Positions 10,150 through 22,342 of a stretch of DNA of 64,000 nt are shown in pieces. The stretch is from NCBI GenBank assembly GCA_947311845.1, contig CAMZMU010000048.1, positions 20,457,497 to 20,521,496 of the forward strand. Direction: 5' to 3'. This DNA is from Poa pratensis (Eukaryota > Streptophyta > Magnoliopsida > Poales > Poaceae). The notes under the pieces were generated by a model. That model saw nothing but the letters and a program-made list of their open reading frames with translations, did not search any database and had not been told where the DNA came from. Every line of letters starts with the position of its first letter. Positions within the stretch are counted from its first letter, which is position 1. A program made the translations under genes and the position numbers.

Positions 10150-13100
10150 CTAGTGGTTTTTTCTATGAACGCCAAATTCACCTCTGAGGACGCCTGCAGC
10201 CCTATGAATTGCCATGGAGACTCTCCACATTTCCTGCCGTACCACCGCCTGCCGTTGTTTCGCACTCTGGTTCCCAGACCGAGAGATGGCGTCTGCGATC
10301 CCGGGAAAGAACGAGAGCTCACTCTCATAGTCCTCCGGGGGCGAGTACAACTATGAATAAACGCAGGAAATCATTGGAAAGCATGCTCATAATCGGTAGA
10401 AGTGTGAAGTTTCATGGGAAACAAGGAAAGAATTGTGATTTTCGACAGGTGTTGTTGAATACTTGGGTAAAGTTGCTCACCAGATGCTTATACCATGCTC
10501 TTCCTTGAAGTCCTTCCGCTTGAAGGAAGCTTCTTTCAGCAAGTAGAAGGCGGTCATTCAACAAACGCCTTCTCATAAGACCGTATCCATCATGCATATC
10601 TAGCTGTTTTAGTTCCTGGATCAACAGAAGACAAAGGGCATAAACAACTAATACTATACTAATCGGATTCAAACACCAAATCCAACTCGCCAAACCATTC
10701 CATTGATCGTCCTCCGGTAATGTTAAAAAATACTGTGCTAGATTTCTAACACCGAACTCGAGTATATGAAAATAGAACTACAATGGACAAATAACAAGTA
10801 CGATATAAATAGCCTGAACATACCTTTGCCTCCTTCTCAAGTTCCATAGCTGCAGCGGAAAGATCCTTGATGAATCCACTTATGAAATTGACTGACTGGC
10901 TATTGTTCATCATGTCCCCAAACACATTTGCATGCTCCTGTAATATTAATATTTCAATGTGTACATAAGAAATGCTATATCGAGACTATGTTGCTATAGA
11001 GTTATGCATGCTTCTGTGTTTCATAGATCATGGTTGCCAAATGGCATCGTCATATTTATAACTTGTAGATATAGTGTTACGAGTGTTAATCTGATCTGGT
11101 GGGTCAATCCCCTGAAGACAGAAGCAACTCATGACTATGGTACTTAAGCATATGCTTGTAGCCCCTTATGATGACAGAGAAAGCAATGCCCAACAACAAT
11201 GAATATGCGTACAGTATGTTTAAAAAAAATTGTGTACCTGCAACTGTGAGGCATATGTCTGATAATCAAAAGGCAACACAAGATCATCTGCCAAGCGAAG
11301 GGCTAGTAGTCCCCAAATTTCGGTAACTGATGAAGTGGGAAAACAAATGAGGAGTCTGATGAGTACCACAATACAATACATGCTTGCACACTTCATTTTT
11401 CGAGCACCAGTCAAAATCTACCAAAATTAAATGTGCAGTTTTGTAGGCCACAGTCCCTGGGCATTCTTACTCTTGACCAACAAAACTGCAATTGTAAGTC
11501 ATCCATAAAAATCATTTCGATAGATCATGCTGCTACTTACTAGCCAAATGACGAAGAAACGATGGATCACCATGCTTTTCCATCCAGCTATAAGAGTCAA
11601 GCGCAGTATGGTAGCCAGGAAATTCTGTGTCAGTAGTACCCTGGTTAGTGATGATGATTTACATCATATATTAACAGAATCAGTAGGGACATGGTATGAA
11701 TAGGTAGAGCGAGGAAGAAAATTGTATAAGCCTAATTTGACGATGACCAGGAAAACATAAAAGGAAAAAAGAAATGATTGGCATACATAACTTCAAAATT
11801 CCATTCCATAAGCTAAACAAAATACTTCAAGCATGAGTAAGCAGTAACGATCCTAAAATTGGCATTTATATGAAAGGGAATCCATATTGGGCTATCTGCA
11901 TCTCAAAATTCTGCAACATCTGACTTTCAAAAATAATGAAAATGTAGTAATTTGCATTTTAAATAGACAGTTCTTTCTCAAACCACATATATGCTGAAGT
12001 GTAAGAGTAGATATTGGAAGTTACAAGATATGACTTAGAATCAAATATCAACAAGCAATCTTCGGGCAACCATTGAATTAAATGTGCTCAAATACCTTTT
12101 CCATAGTACAAGTCCACACATGGAATTCCAGCATGATGTAGAAATGGGGCAAAATCAGAATCAGTTCTGGCAAGTCTTTCTATCTGCAAACTGACATAAT
12201 CTTCAGAAATTAATCTAAAATAGAATAAAAGTAAGACACCAGTCAGAAAGAGGTGCTCTCGAGATATAAATTAAGATAAACCTTTCCATATTACACAAAA
12301 ATGATCGGTAAGGCCAACTAGTATTGATGACAGAGTGGTGTATTAATATTACGATCAAACGGGACTTTACCAGTTTCAAACAATAAATCTGCGAAAAATC
12401 CAACTAACATCCATTTTTAATTGATTGATAAATTAATCTATTTATTCGTATCAAAACCTGGTTTCTGTGTGACAATTTTAATCAGTCAGAGGGTAACCTT
12501 GGCCGCATCAAACTATAGACCGTTTATTGAACTGCCAAAGAGATATCTGTGGATTACAACTATGAATGTATTATTTTCTTGTCTGATCTTTTTATTGCTA
12601 CTGTACTGTGGTTTTTGTACCACCTACTTTAGTAAGAGCTTATAAAGATTGAATAGTTGTTCCTATTAAAAATACACATAATTTAAAATGTCAAGTGGCT
12701 TCTTTTGCATTCCTTTGGTCTGGCTGTTATTGTGATAAGCCGACTTGAATGAAAGGTCGACCTCAGCAAAATAGATTGTAGAAGCCAAATTTGGGGTGAG
12801 GAGTGTGTGTGTGCCCACTATGACCTGTAAAGACCTCCTAGCGCATATGGGGGCATTAGACGCAACGATAGCACACTATGTCTGTTCCTACTAACATCAT
12901 AATGCAAGATCAAGATAGCCCACCATATCAGTAAGAAAATTATGAGATCACAAATGAGATGTGATGCCAACATGGATAACTCAAATTCACATTTATCTTG
13001 CATGCAAAGGAAAAACTGTCACCTCTAAAAGGCTCTGCTGTGAAATGTCATTTGACTAACCAAATAATTTGGAATTGGAATTGAGCAATTAGAGACAAGT

Positions 13101-16100
13101 GACCATGTTGAATTGCAGTCCGACCACAATAATACCATATAATAGGAAGATGTTAAACAGCCTCAATTCTTACGTTGATCCCACCATTCATTGTACTCCA
13201 TGCATCATGAACTGTTTTTCCTTCAACATCTGGATCCTTTACCTGGAAATAACAGGTTTGGACTAGAATAAACCTCATGCACTCATTCCAATTTTTCAAT
13301 ATCGCAGTGACAATGATGCTGTAATGATATTTACAGGTAGTTCCATAGTGGGTTTAACTAGTTTCAAACATATGCAAGAAACAGGTCAGGTACTAACAAA
13401 GGATTTTACAGCAGAGAATTGGCGTTTCTGCTTTGTGCTGGGCCATCTGGAATTGCCGAAATAATTTGGTTTTTAACAAAGTTCGAACTACTAATTTTTT
13501 GCAGGTTTTCTACATGGCCAATACCAGGATTACGGAATGGGCTTACCTTCTACCACCGGACCAGAGGGATGTCATGGCGTCTGGATGCAGACAGCTGTTG
13601 AAGGTTGCTCAGGATACTATCAGCCGAGTTGGGTGCCGGCATACTACTAGGCTTAAAGATGTCTAGATTTAGTCCTGCTTGCTTCAGTTGGTTGATTTAT
13701 GTATCGACCTTATGTGATCGTTGATTGTAATAAGATATACTGGTGAACTCCTTTACTAAAAAGCTGTGTGCATCATCTGATGCAGAGGCTGGGGATTTGC
13801 TCCCCATTTCGAAAAGAAAAACTAACAAAGGATTTTACAGCAGAGCCATGTGAACTTGAGTTTAAGTTTAACACAAGATCAAACCCCCGTCCCAGAGAAG
13901 AATGCAAGAACAAAACAAATTCTTTCTACCTGTCTTGTAACATCGACCAAAAGCTTGTCCAACTGGGGAGTAGAACCAGCAAAGAGCCCCATGCCTTGAA
14001 CAGCACAATCAACATTCAAGTAAGCTACAGCTTTGGAATGCAGATCTCCAAGGTTCTCTTCGACCCATTCAGTTGACCCGATCTGGAAAAAAGAACCTTC
14101 AAAATAATGAAGCAAAATGTAGCAAAAAGTAATGAGTCTTGAGAATTGCTATCAATGACAAGGTAAATCAAGTAAAAGATTCTTTTACTCAGGATTCCGA
14201 ACAGCGTAACATCTAGATAACACATGCAAACTTCATGTCGTTATGATTTTTCTATTCGGTAAAATTCAGAAAACGATTTGCATATCAGCAATCTATAAAC
14301 CTATCATCCGCCTTGTTCTGTTATTTTTTTTTTTTTTTTGCGGGAAACCACAGATATTACAGCAAGGACAAAACAGAGAGGACCTCCAAGAAGATCAAAA
14401 TTACAACCAAGTCCCTCTGCAGAGCAGAGCCACCATCACAGAGCAGCACGTTCCGGCGGCGCGCCGCCGCCGCATCTTCACAGTCGCCTTGTTCTGTTAT
14501 TTTGAATTCTAACTACTACAAATCATAGCACTATGATTATTTTTGCAAAAACAAAATACACTAGCTGACATTTTCAGTCAAAATTTGTGCCAACCGCAAA
14601 CAGACTATCAATTTCTTTTTTCTTTCGGAGTGGGGAGGGGGGCACATGCCCCCTCGCATTAGTACATGCGATTAATTGTCGCATACTTACATAGATCATA
14701 ATATTAAACGACAAATATCTTTCTGTCTTCCGTTGGTGTAAACTTACCATTCCAAACTCTTCAGCGTCCCAGCTACAAATAATGATAGTCCTCCGCGGTG
14801 TCCAACCTGACTGCATCATTATTCCAAGACGGCGAGCAACATCAAGAAGTGCAGCTGTCCCACTGTTAGGATCAACTGCTCCATAAGTCCATGCGTCTCG
14901 GTGGTTACCAAGGATCACATAACGATCGGGTTCTTCATATCCTGTGATGATGGCAAATATATCCTTTATCGTAGCCATCTTCCTGTCCTCCTTAAACAAA
15001 CAAATGACAAGAGTGTTTTATTATTTTAGAACTTAAAACCACCATAATCTCGAATATTGTAATAAGGTAAACGTGCTTACACTTTGATAAGAGATGCAAC
15101 CTGAAAATGCAAAGGAAAAGATAATGCAGTACAGATCTACCGCAATACTTAATCTCCAAGGCACAACACAAAATGGCAAGCCGGGAGGCTGCTTCCGTGG
15201 AGGAGGAACAAGTCGTCGTCCCTGGCTCACTAACTCCACGGCGGGTGGTGCCTGTGAGGCTTCGTCCACGTCAACCAGGGCTGATACGGCGGGAAGTACC
15301 TGCGACGACTCGTCGTCCACGTCAACCAGTGCATGCAGTTACTGCTAATCCTGCCATGGCTCATCGTCAACTACGGTGCGATCAGCCTACTGCCGTCGGC
15401 AACCAGGTTGTGCCAACGGTCGATGACGATCAGGTGGTTCCAACTATACCGCAAAATATTCTTGCAGGAGGTCATGACGAAGATCAGGTGGTGCCCAACA
15501 TTGATCTTTTTTTTTTGAAACGAGGCAAAAGCTTTGCCTTTTATATTGATAAAGTAGAAGCAAACATGTAGGACAAGGCCTAAAAATATATATATACAAC
15601 TCGATCCACGCCGGCCGCGCCCCACACAGGTCAACGACCAAGTTGCCCAAGCAACCATGGCCGACACCAAAACCCCTAAACGCAACACGTCGGAGGGGAG
15701 AATCTGGAGCCGCCGCTCCGACATCCACGCCGGCCCCAAAGCCGCGCTCCACATGGGTCGACGACCAAGACGCCCTAGCGACACAAGCCGACACCAAACG
15801 ACCTCGACGCAACATGGCGGAGGTGACCTCGACGCATTACAGCGGAGGCGAAGCATCCGGAGCCACCGCTCCGGCATCCACGCCAGCCCCAAGGCTGCGC
15901 TCCATAACGAGCCGACGACCAAGACGTCCAAACGACCAACATTGATCATTAAGGTAGTAAGAATTGGCGCCAAAGTGAACGCACACGTTACAATGTGTAC
16001 TCATCTCAGCTCAGCAACTAAATTAGTACGCATATATATATATATATATTGAATAAACCACTATGGTGCTGAACAGTGGCGTAGCTTCGTCAATAACTGA

Positions 16101-18092
16101 GGGGGCTAAATGTGCTTTAAACATAGTTGAGGGGGCTAATTAATGGTATTATGTCAACTCTGCACCTAATAGTGTTAAATATTAGGTGGTAATCGGAAGA
16201 AATCTTTTTAGCTGGGGGGCCATTGCCCCTGTTGGCCCTAACCAAGCTCCGTCACTGGTGCTGAAGAACTATTGTATGCTTGGACGTCTATACAACGGAT
16301 TAAACTTGTGTTTGTCTCTGTGTCCTGTGCGTTGTTGTGTACTTGTGCGCACCTCAAAGACTCAATCCAAAGAAGCATTTAGCACTTCCAAAACTTACGG
16401 TATCCAAATGTTCTGTTATTTCGTAGTACAAACTAGTTTGGTATACTGGGAAAAAATCTCCCTCATTCACAAATTATAACTGCATTTTGAGAGTGCGAAA
16501 AAATAAATTAAGGGGTTATGGACCCATGAGAAAGGAAAGCAAAAAATGACCAAGCTATCCTGGAAATAGTTAGTGACTATCACATCATGCAGGAGTGCAA
16601 AGATGTGATAAATGTGGGTAAACAAGATTCACGCCCCGACTTATTCGATGCAACAAGACCTGGAAATTATTTGCTTTGCATAAAGAAAGTGAAGAAGTAT
16701 CAAAAGGAGGCGGCGTCAAAGTTCCTTTCACCGTGTTATCCGTAACAAAGCCAGGCAATCTGTACAAGCAGCAAAAACTATCTGGGGGCACTAAACACCA
16801 AACAGAGCCGCTATTTTGTTGACACACAGTCTTGCTGCTGTGGAAAAAGGTGATAGGACCAGACACCAAAACAGTGAAGTTGACAACGACATTGGGCAAC
16901 TGTATTTCTTTTGTACTCACACCAAATTAAGCAAACTTGTCACCTCAGTAGAAGTATCTGAACATAAGTGTTCATAACAAATATGTAAACAGTCTATGCT
17001 TAGAAACACCCAAATCCAGGTTGGTCAAAGGATCACGCAGTCCACGGCATTTCCCGTTTTGGGGGCGTAAATGTCGTTCTTGTTGTCTCTATTTGTGTGC
17101 ATATTGGGACAGCAAAATACCAAACGAATGTGGTAGTATACCTGATATGTAAAGTTGACGAGCGTAGGGCCTGGGCCGACGCCGCCGACATCGTCCGGGA
17201 GCCCGAGTGCGGCGCGCCACTCCGGCGGAAAGGCCGGCCCGCCGAGGCTCCGTACGATGGCCTTAGCCGTCTCGGCCGACACCGGCATGGACGGGATGTT
17301 CGGGAACCGCCGCCTCACGGCCTCGTGGTCGAACCCTAGCCGCTCGGCGCCGTCCGTGGCGGCCCACCCGGGCGTGAGCGGGTCGCCGGGGCCCCCGAGG
17401 ATGACCGTGCCCCTCTCGACGCCGCCATCCGCGCGGCCGGCGATGAGCACGGCCACGGCGCCCCTCCCCGCGGCGCGCGCCACCACCCCGCCGCGGTAGC
17501 CGCCCCCGCGGACGGCCACGGCGATGCGGCCGCGGACGCCGACCCCGAGCCGGTCGAGCGCCTGGAAGTCCTCCTCGCGCCCCAGGTTGACGAACACCGC
17601 CTCGGCCAGGGCCACCCCGGATGGCGCGTACGCGTGGTAGGGCCGCACGAGGCGCCGCCCCGGGTCTGCCGGCTCGTCGACGGAGAGGTGGGCTAGGAGG
17701 GAGCGGTCCGGGGCGAGGAGCGCGAGGGAGGCGTGCGCGCGGTACGAGAGCAGCGGCGCGTACTCGCGGGTCATGGTCCGGAGCCCCGCGGCGCGGAGCC
17801 GGGATAGCACGTGCGCGGCGACGCGTGCGGCCGGCGGCGTGCCCGCGAGGTGCGGCCCCGCGGTGAGGGTTCGGAGGTCCGCGGCGATGGTCGCGTTGGC
17901 GCCCGGGGAGAGCGAGAGGTAGAGCGCGGCGGGGTCGGGGACGGGGCTGCGGCCGTCGGTGACGGGGAGGTGGTGTTCTCCGGGGAGGCCGCGGAGCACG
18001 AGTAGAGAGACGAGGAGCAGGAGGCCCAAGGGCAGGAGGACGCGGACGGAGGCGCCCGGTGGAAGGAACGGCGGCTGCGATGGGTGCGGCAT
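10150..18092 (-). CDS. AMP1/PLASTOCHRON3-class M28 glutamate carboxypeptidase-like protein
   Basis: My splice model on the minus strand has ten exons: 18092-17142, 14990-14748, 14082-13930, 13242-13174, 12183-12096, 11624-11541, 11326-11238, 10937-10824, 10615-10481 and 10350-10150. Every intron is GT-AG, phases agree throughout, and the product is 708 residues, close to the roughly 700 expected for this family. Residues about 15-35 form a hydrophobic signal anchor, giving a type II membrane protein, probably of the endoplasmic reticulum by analogy. The M28 zinc and catalytic residues are present: H347 (GNHRDAW), D357 (DPNSG), E394 and E395 (DAEEFG), D423 (LNVD) and H507 (GYHTA). The last exons give the TFR-type dimerisation domain. 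Known relatives (Arabidopsis AMP1, rice PLA3, maize VP8) control leaf initiation and meristem size. I cannot tell the PLA3 orthologue from a LAMP1-type paralogue. Exon 6 uses the acceptor at ACACAG before 11624, because the nearer AG would create a stop. Confidence 0.9.
13417..13820 (+). mobile_element. 5'-truncated LINE in intron 3 of the carboxypeptidase gene
   Basis: A 25 bp target duplication starting ACTAACAAAGG lies at 13392-13416 and 13821-13845. The 404 bp between encodes a LINE-type C-terminal fragment ([14 protein letters not shown]) and ends in a short A-rich tail (GAAAAGAAAA). Plus orientation, opposite to the host gene. The insertion lies within the intron and does not touch the splice sites at 13242 and 13930. 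Confidence 0.9.
14328..14484 (-). mobile_element. 5'-truncated retroposon (LINE 3' end) in intron 2
   Basis: CGCCTTGTTCTGTTATTT flanks the insert at 14309 and again at 14485. A T-run on the left side is the poly(A) tail of a minus-strand insert. The 157 bp body resembles a LINE 3' untranslated region. Confidence 0.8.
15507..15935 (-). mobile_element. 5'-truncated LINE in intron 1
   Basis: The 12 bp duplication CCAACATTGATC is at 15495-15506 and 15936-15947. The insert starts with a T-run (poly(A) of a minus-strand element), followed by GGCAAAAGCTTTGCC. It contains two tandem partial copies of a ~140 bp GC-rich block, one including CGACATCCACGCCGGCCCC and the other CGGCATCCACGCCAGCCCC. Confidence 0.85.
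16074..16257. mobile_element. hAT-type MITE, 184 bp, in intron 1
   Basis: The ends are CAGTGGCGTAGCTTCG and its imperfect inverse ending GCTCCGTCACTG. The 8 bp GTGCTGAA at 16066-16073 is repeated at 16258-16265. An 8 bp duplication fits the hAT superfamily. No coding sequence. Confidence 0.85.
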
Positions 18093-18830
18093 TTGCGCTG
18101 AAGATGGCCGGCAAGCAATGGCGGCGGCGGCGGGTATTAACGCCCACGGGCAGGAGGACGCGGACTGGGAATGCCACTCGTGACTCGTGAGCAGCTGTAT
18201 TAACGCCCACGGAGTAGTTCCTAGTGGCTGGCTGCTCTACGCCGTGGATGGATGCCGTTGTTCCGATAAGTACGCTCGCTTTACGAGCTGCGGGGTCCCC
18301 CGGGCCGCCGCGCCGTTTCCGTGCGGCTGCACTTGTAGCGCGAGCGCGTGGGATTGGCTGGCCGGGACGGTGCGTCGGTGCGCGGCGCACCGAACCTTGG
18401 GCTGCTACGTGTGGTGCGGAGGCAGAAACTTATTCGCTGTGGCCGCGCCGCCCGCGAGCTTTACTTTGCGAGGTGCCGAGACGGAGGACAGCGACCGGCG
18501 CACCTGGAAGAGAAGATCCCTGGTGCGTTCCAGCTCGGTGGCTGTTGATGGGGCGCCGTCTCGACTCCTTTCCTCTTTTTTTCCTCGCTTATATAGAGGA
18601 TCAGCACGTAGCGCGCGTAGGCGTAGCAGAGATGGTGAAGCGAATCATTGTCGTTTACCCGGTTCAATCCACAGGACTGGAGTCACCACGTGTTATGTGG
18701 TGTCAGGGTACCTACCTGTACCTTACCTGACCGACCGCGGCCGCCCGTTAGCGCCCCATAACTGTAGCTCCGCCTGAAGAGTTTCTGCTCGCGAGCGTTA
18801 CTGGGCCGGCCCATTAGCACTCCTCACCGC
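18093..18830. other. GC-rich upstream region of the carboxypeptidase gene
   Basis: Several frames are open, but none shows a domain and composition alone explains this. A minus-strand TATA-like CTATATAAG (about 18587-18596) lies roughly 500 bp before the start codon. It is possible promoter sequence but weakly supported because of the distance. Confidence 0.4.
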
Positions 18831-18856
18831 TAAAAAAGGTAATACAAAACGCTACG

Positions 18857-18920
18857 GCAGGATTCGAACCCAGCATGGCTGGTGCGAGCACGGGGTTCAG
18901 AACCAGTGAGCTACGATCGG
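18857..18920 (-). repeat. tRNA-like sequence (SINE head or degenerate tRNA)
   Basis: The minus strand has an A-box-like TAGCTCACTGG and, about 45 bp further on, a perfect B-box-like GGGTTCGAATCC. The acceptor stem does not pair well, so I do not call a functional tRNA. A T/C-rich tract and the repeat array at 19170-20310 follow on the plus strand. Confidence 0.6.
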
Positions 18921-18929
18921 GTTTATGTT

Positions 18930-19165
18930 CATGATGCATTATTTTTCCTTTTATTTGTTCCCAGTTTTGGTTCTTTGAGTTTCTTTTTTGTTTTCTGTTT
19001 TATTCTTTCATTTTCTGTTTTATTTTTCCGTTTCCTTTTTATTTTCCGTTTTCCTTTTCTTTTTTGTTTCTTTTCCCACTTTGTTTTCATGTTTTCTTTT
19101 TCGGTTTTATTTTTTGTTTTCCGCTTTTCTGTTTCACCTTTTTCTTTTTATGTTTTAATTTTCGC
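18930..19165. repeat. Pyrimidine-rich tract
   Basis: About 235 bp almost entirely T and C on the plus strand. It is open in one frame only because of its composition (a Phe/Ser/Leu-rich string). Low-complexity sequence, not a gene. Confidence 0.8.
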
Positions 19166-19169
19166 TTAT

Positions 19170-20310
19170 TTTGAAAATGGTTCATATTTTGGAAAATAAT
19201 TATTTTTTAAAACATGATTCTGATTTTTCAAAAATTGTTCCGAACCGAAAAAATGGTTCCTTTATTAGAATATGGTTCCGAACCGAAAAATGTTTTGATT
19301 TCTTGAAAATGGTTCCGAATGAAAAAAAATGGTTCCGATTTTTAGAAAATGGTTCCTTTTTGAAAATGGTTCCGAACCGAAAAATGGTTTTGATTTTTCG
19401 AAAATGGTTCCAAACCGAAAAATGGTTCCTTTTTTAGAATATGGTTCCGAACCGAAAAAATGGTTCTAATTTTTGAAAATGGTTCCGAATGAAAAAAATG
19501 GTTCCGATTTTAAAAAATGGTTCCTTTTTTAAATGGTTCCGAACCGAAAAATGGTTCCAATTTTTCGAAAATGGTTCCGAACCAAAAAAATGGTTCCTTT
19601 TTGAAAATGGTTCCATTTTAAAATGGTTCCTTTTTGAAAATGGTTCCGAACCGAAAAAATGGTTCCTTTTTCGAAAATGGTTCTGAACCGATTTTTTTAA
19701 GAAATGGTTCCATTTATAAAATGGTTCCATTTTGAAAATGGTTCCAAATTTAAAATGGTTCCATTTTGAAAATGGTTCCGAATTTAAAATGGTTCCAAAT
19801 TTAAAAATGGTTCCATTTTGGAAATGGATCCAAATTGAAAAATGGTTGCGAATTTAAAATGGTTCCAAATTAAAAATGGTTCAAAAATTGAAAATGGTTC
19901 ATATATGAAAATGGTTCCATTTTGAAAATGGTTCCAATTTTAAAAATGGTTACATTTTTGAAAATGGTTACAAATTTAAAATGGTTCCAACTTTAAAATG
20001 GTGCCGAATTTAAAATGGTTTCAAATTAAAAATGGTTCCAAATTTGAAAATTGTTTATTTTTGGAAATGGTTCCAACTTAAAAATGGTGCCAAATTAAAA
20101 ATGGTTCCAAATTAAAAATGGTTCCAAATTTGAAAATTGTTCATTTTTTGAAATGGTTCTATTTTGAAAATGGTTCCAAATTTAAAATGGTTCCATTTTG
20201 AAAATTGGTTCCATTTTGAAAATGGTTCCAAATTTAAAAATGGTTCCAAATTCAAAATGGTTCCAAATTTAAAAATGGTTCCATTTTGAAAATGGTTCCA
20301 AATTAAAAAT
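19170..20310. repeat. Irregular array of ATGGTTCC-core repeats, ~1.1 kb
   Basis: Dozens of copies of AAAATGGTTCC are separated by short spacers such as GAACCGAAAA, AAATTTAA or ATTTTGAA. Spacers change along the array: GAACCG types in the left half, AAATTT types in the right half. Frames open on both strands are a by-product of the repeat. Confidence 0.9.
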
Positions 20311-20462
20311 CGCGCATCACTACGGGGTTGGTTGGTTGCGCTTGCGCATCTAAGGGTGCATCACAAACATAATTTCATGGCCCTTTGATCTTCTGATAGC
20401 ACAACTAACTGAAATTTACTCTCATAATTATTTTTTGGGGATTGATGATGATAAGATTAAAG

Positions 20463-20610
20463 AAGAATTGAGCTTAGCTCACTTGGTTAGGGAAGTGGAT
20501 GTACAACCCAGCCACCCAGGTTCAAGTCCTCACGGACGCAGATTTGGGTTCTTATTATTTCAAAAAAAATCGCTGTAGGGGGTTCCCCTACCGCATTCCT
20601 TTCAAAAAAA
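20463..20610 (+). mobile_element. tRNA-derived SINE, 148 bp
   Basis: The 15 bp duplication ATGATAAGATTAAAG is at 20448-20462 and 20611-20625. The insert begins with an A-box-like TTAGCTCACTTGG and has a B-box-like GGTTCAAGTCC 40-50 bp later. It ends in an A-run. Confidence 0.9.
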
Positions 20611-20625
20611 ATGATAAGATTAAAG

Positions 20626-21763
20626 GGAATTAATTAATAAATACGCTAAGCACTTTATAGGTTTCAGTTCCTATTTCGAGTGTCGTAGCGATAGTTTTTT
20701 CTTCTGTTTTGGGTATACCGTATATAGACCCCGCACTATTAGGAGGGGATCAGAAGGTTGTACGACAAGTGCTCATCTCATTTTTCTCTGTTTTCTACCA
20801 TCTTGACAATAGATTGCATCTCGGAAAAGTTGCCGACGTCGAAACAAAATCCTATTGAAAATATGCCTTGCACCTGCGCCAGACTGTCTGGCGATTTTCT
20901 CATCGGACTGTGCGACATACGGACTTTTGCAGCCTAGACGTCGGACTAAAAAAAGTCGTACGTATCCAACACCTGTCTCGCAAGCCTCGGTTAGGTTGAA
21001 CATTCATTTCCAACTTCATATCTGAGACCCCCTTTCCTCCTTCTCGCTCTCCCCACCATAAATATTTGATTCCAAGAGAGATTGTTGAGATCTTTGAGTG
21101 AGAAGATATCCCTAGTCAAGATCCATGTTTGCCCCTCTCTTTGACCAATGAACTTCGTGATTTTAGCGCGCGTCGTGTGAAGCTTGCCCTTCGATCTTGT
21201 TACTCCTAGAGTTTTGGGGGCCTCCTACGCGGAAGGTGTCGGGCATGGAAAACTTTCGGCTTTGTGCATGTAGATCGTACTAAACATTATTACTATGTAA
21301 ATGAACAACCATGTAGCCATGGACAAAGTTACTGGGGCCAGTAGAGGGGTAGCCGCTACTAATAGTGGCCGTGATGGAGCTTTCTTCATCCGCATCCACA
21401 TTAGGTACCTCATTTCATTCCACTTCCATTGCGTTATCCCCTCTAATAGCTGATGATGATGTTGTTGAGGCCAAATGATGTCCAAATTTTGCCAAACTGA
21501 TTGTGGTACAACCAAGGAAAAAACCCTCCTCACTCCCTGAGCATGAATATCATCGTTATGGGTTGTATGCTCATGAGCATTGGGCTGGGCTGCCCAATTG
21601 CCAAGCAACATTTTGAGACGTCATCTAAAGATTTAAATCCAAGTTGGGCATGGGACGAGGTGGCTCAATTGTATTAGAGAGCTACTACCCATCTTTTACT
21701 CCATTTGCATAAAGCATGTGCTCGTGACAACATCGATGCCATCATAAAAGATTCTTAAGAAAC
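20626..21763. other. Unassigned intergenic sequence
   Basis: No recognisable gene. Open frames on the minus strand (20773-21003 and 21225-21611) have no motif I recognise, and composition is ordinary. Possibly old transposon remnants. Confidence 0.4.
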
Positions 21764-21772
21764 AAAATTAAT

Positions 21773-22342
21773 GCTGCAGAACCGGAATTGGACGGCAGTT
21801 AGGTTGAGGGCGCGAGGGTGGCCTCATGATGATGCATGCTGTCTGTGCAACCTGCAACTTGAGACGGCGGAGCATCTGGCGCTGCACTGCGTGTTTGCTA
21901 AGGAGGTCAGATCCATGTTCTATGGAGAGAGGCCTAGAATGGTGCAGCTGCTCGACAATGCCAACTCCATCGAGGAGTGGTGGAGTGCAGCAAGGCAAGG
22001 AAGCAATTCGCCTCAGCAAAGGGACGACATCTCGGTGGCGGTAAATGTTTTCTGGCATGTGTGGAAGGAGAGGGGCAGAAGGATCTTTCAGAACGAAGAC
22101 CCGCCTGCTGCCTCGGTGGCCAGCCTTATTAGAGGAGATGTTGAGCTGTTGTTCCTGGCAAAGAATGTAAATAATCCGTAAAAGGTTTTCTTGCTAGTTT
22201 GTCTACAGCATGTAAAGTGAGCTTCGAGGTGTGGGTTTAGAGCTCTAGAGGTGTGGAGTACGTTGGTGTAAAATTGTTGTACTGTCTTTCTTCTCTTCTA
22301 ATAATGCAAAAGCAGAACGCCTGCTGTTCGGAATCAAGAAAA
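21773..22342 (+). mobile_element. 5'-truncated LINE with zf-RVT fragment
   Basis: The frame up to 22181 carries the reverse-transcriptase-associated zinc-binding pattern (CCLCN followed by EHLALHC) and the tryptophan-rich continuation (VFWHVWKERGRRIF) of plant LINE ORF2 C-termini. The sequence ends in a short A-run. AAAATTAAT is present at 21764-21772 and 22343-22351 as a probable duplication, partly ambiguous with the tail. Confidence 0.8.

Noticed and set aside
17097..17866. Plus-strand frames opposite exon 1 of the carboxypeptidase
   Set aside because: Shadow frames of a GC-rich exon whose minus-strand product matches the family.
18187..18777. A separate gene upstream of the carboxypeptidase
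   Set aside because: Two overlapping frames are open, but neither has a domain, a splice pattern or a codon pattern distinct from GC composition.
18857..18920. A functional nuclear tRNA gene
   Set aside because: A and B boxes are present but the acceptor stem does not pair and no convincing anticodon loop can be drawn.
19171..19730. Coding sequence with NHF/KWF repeats
   Set aside because: The frames come from the ATGGTTCC array itself, on both strands equally.
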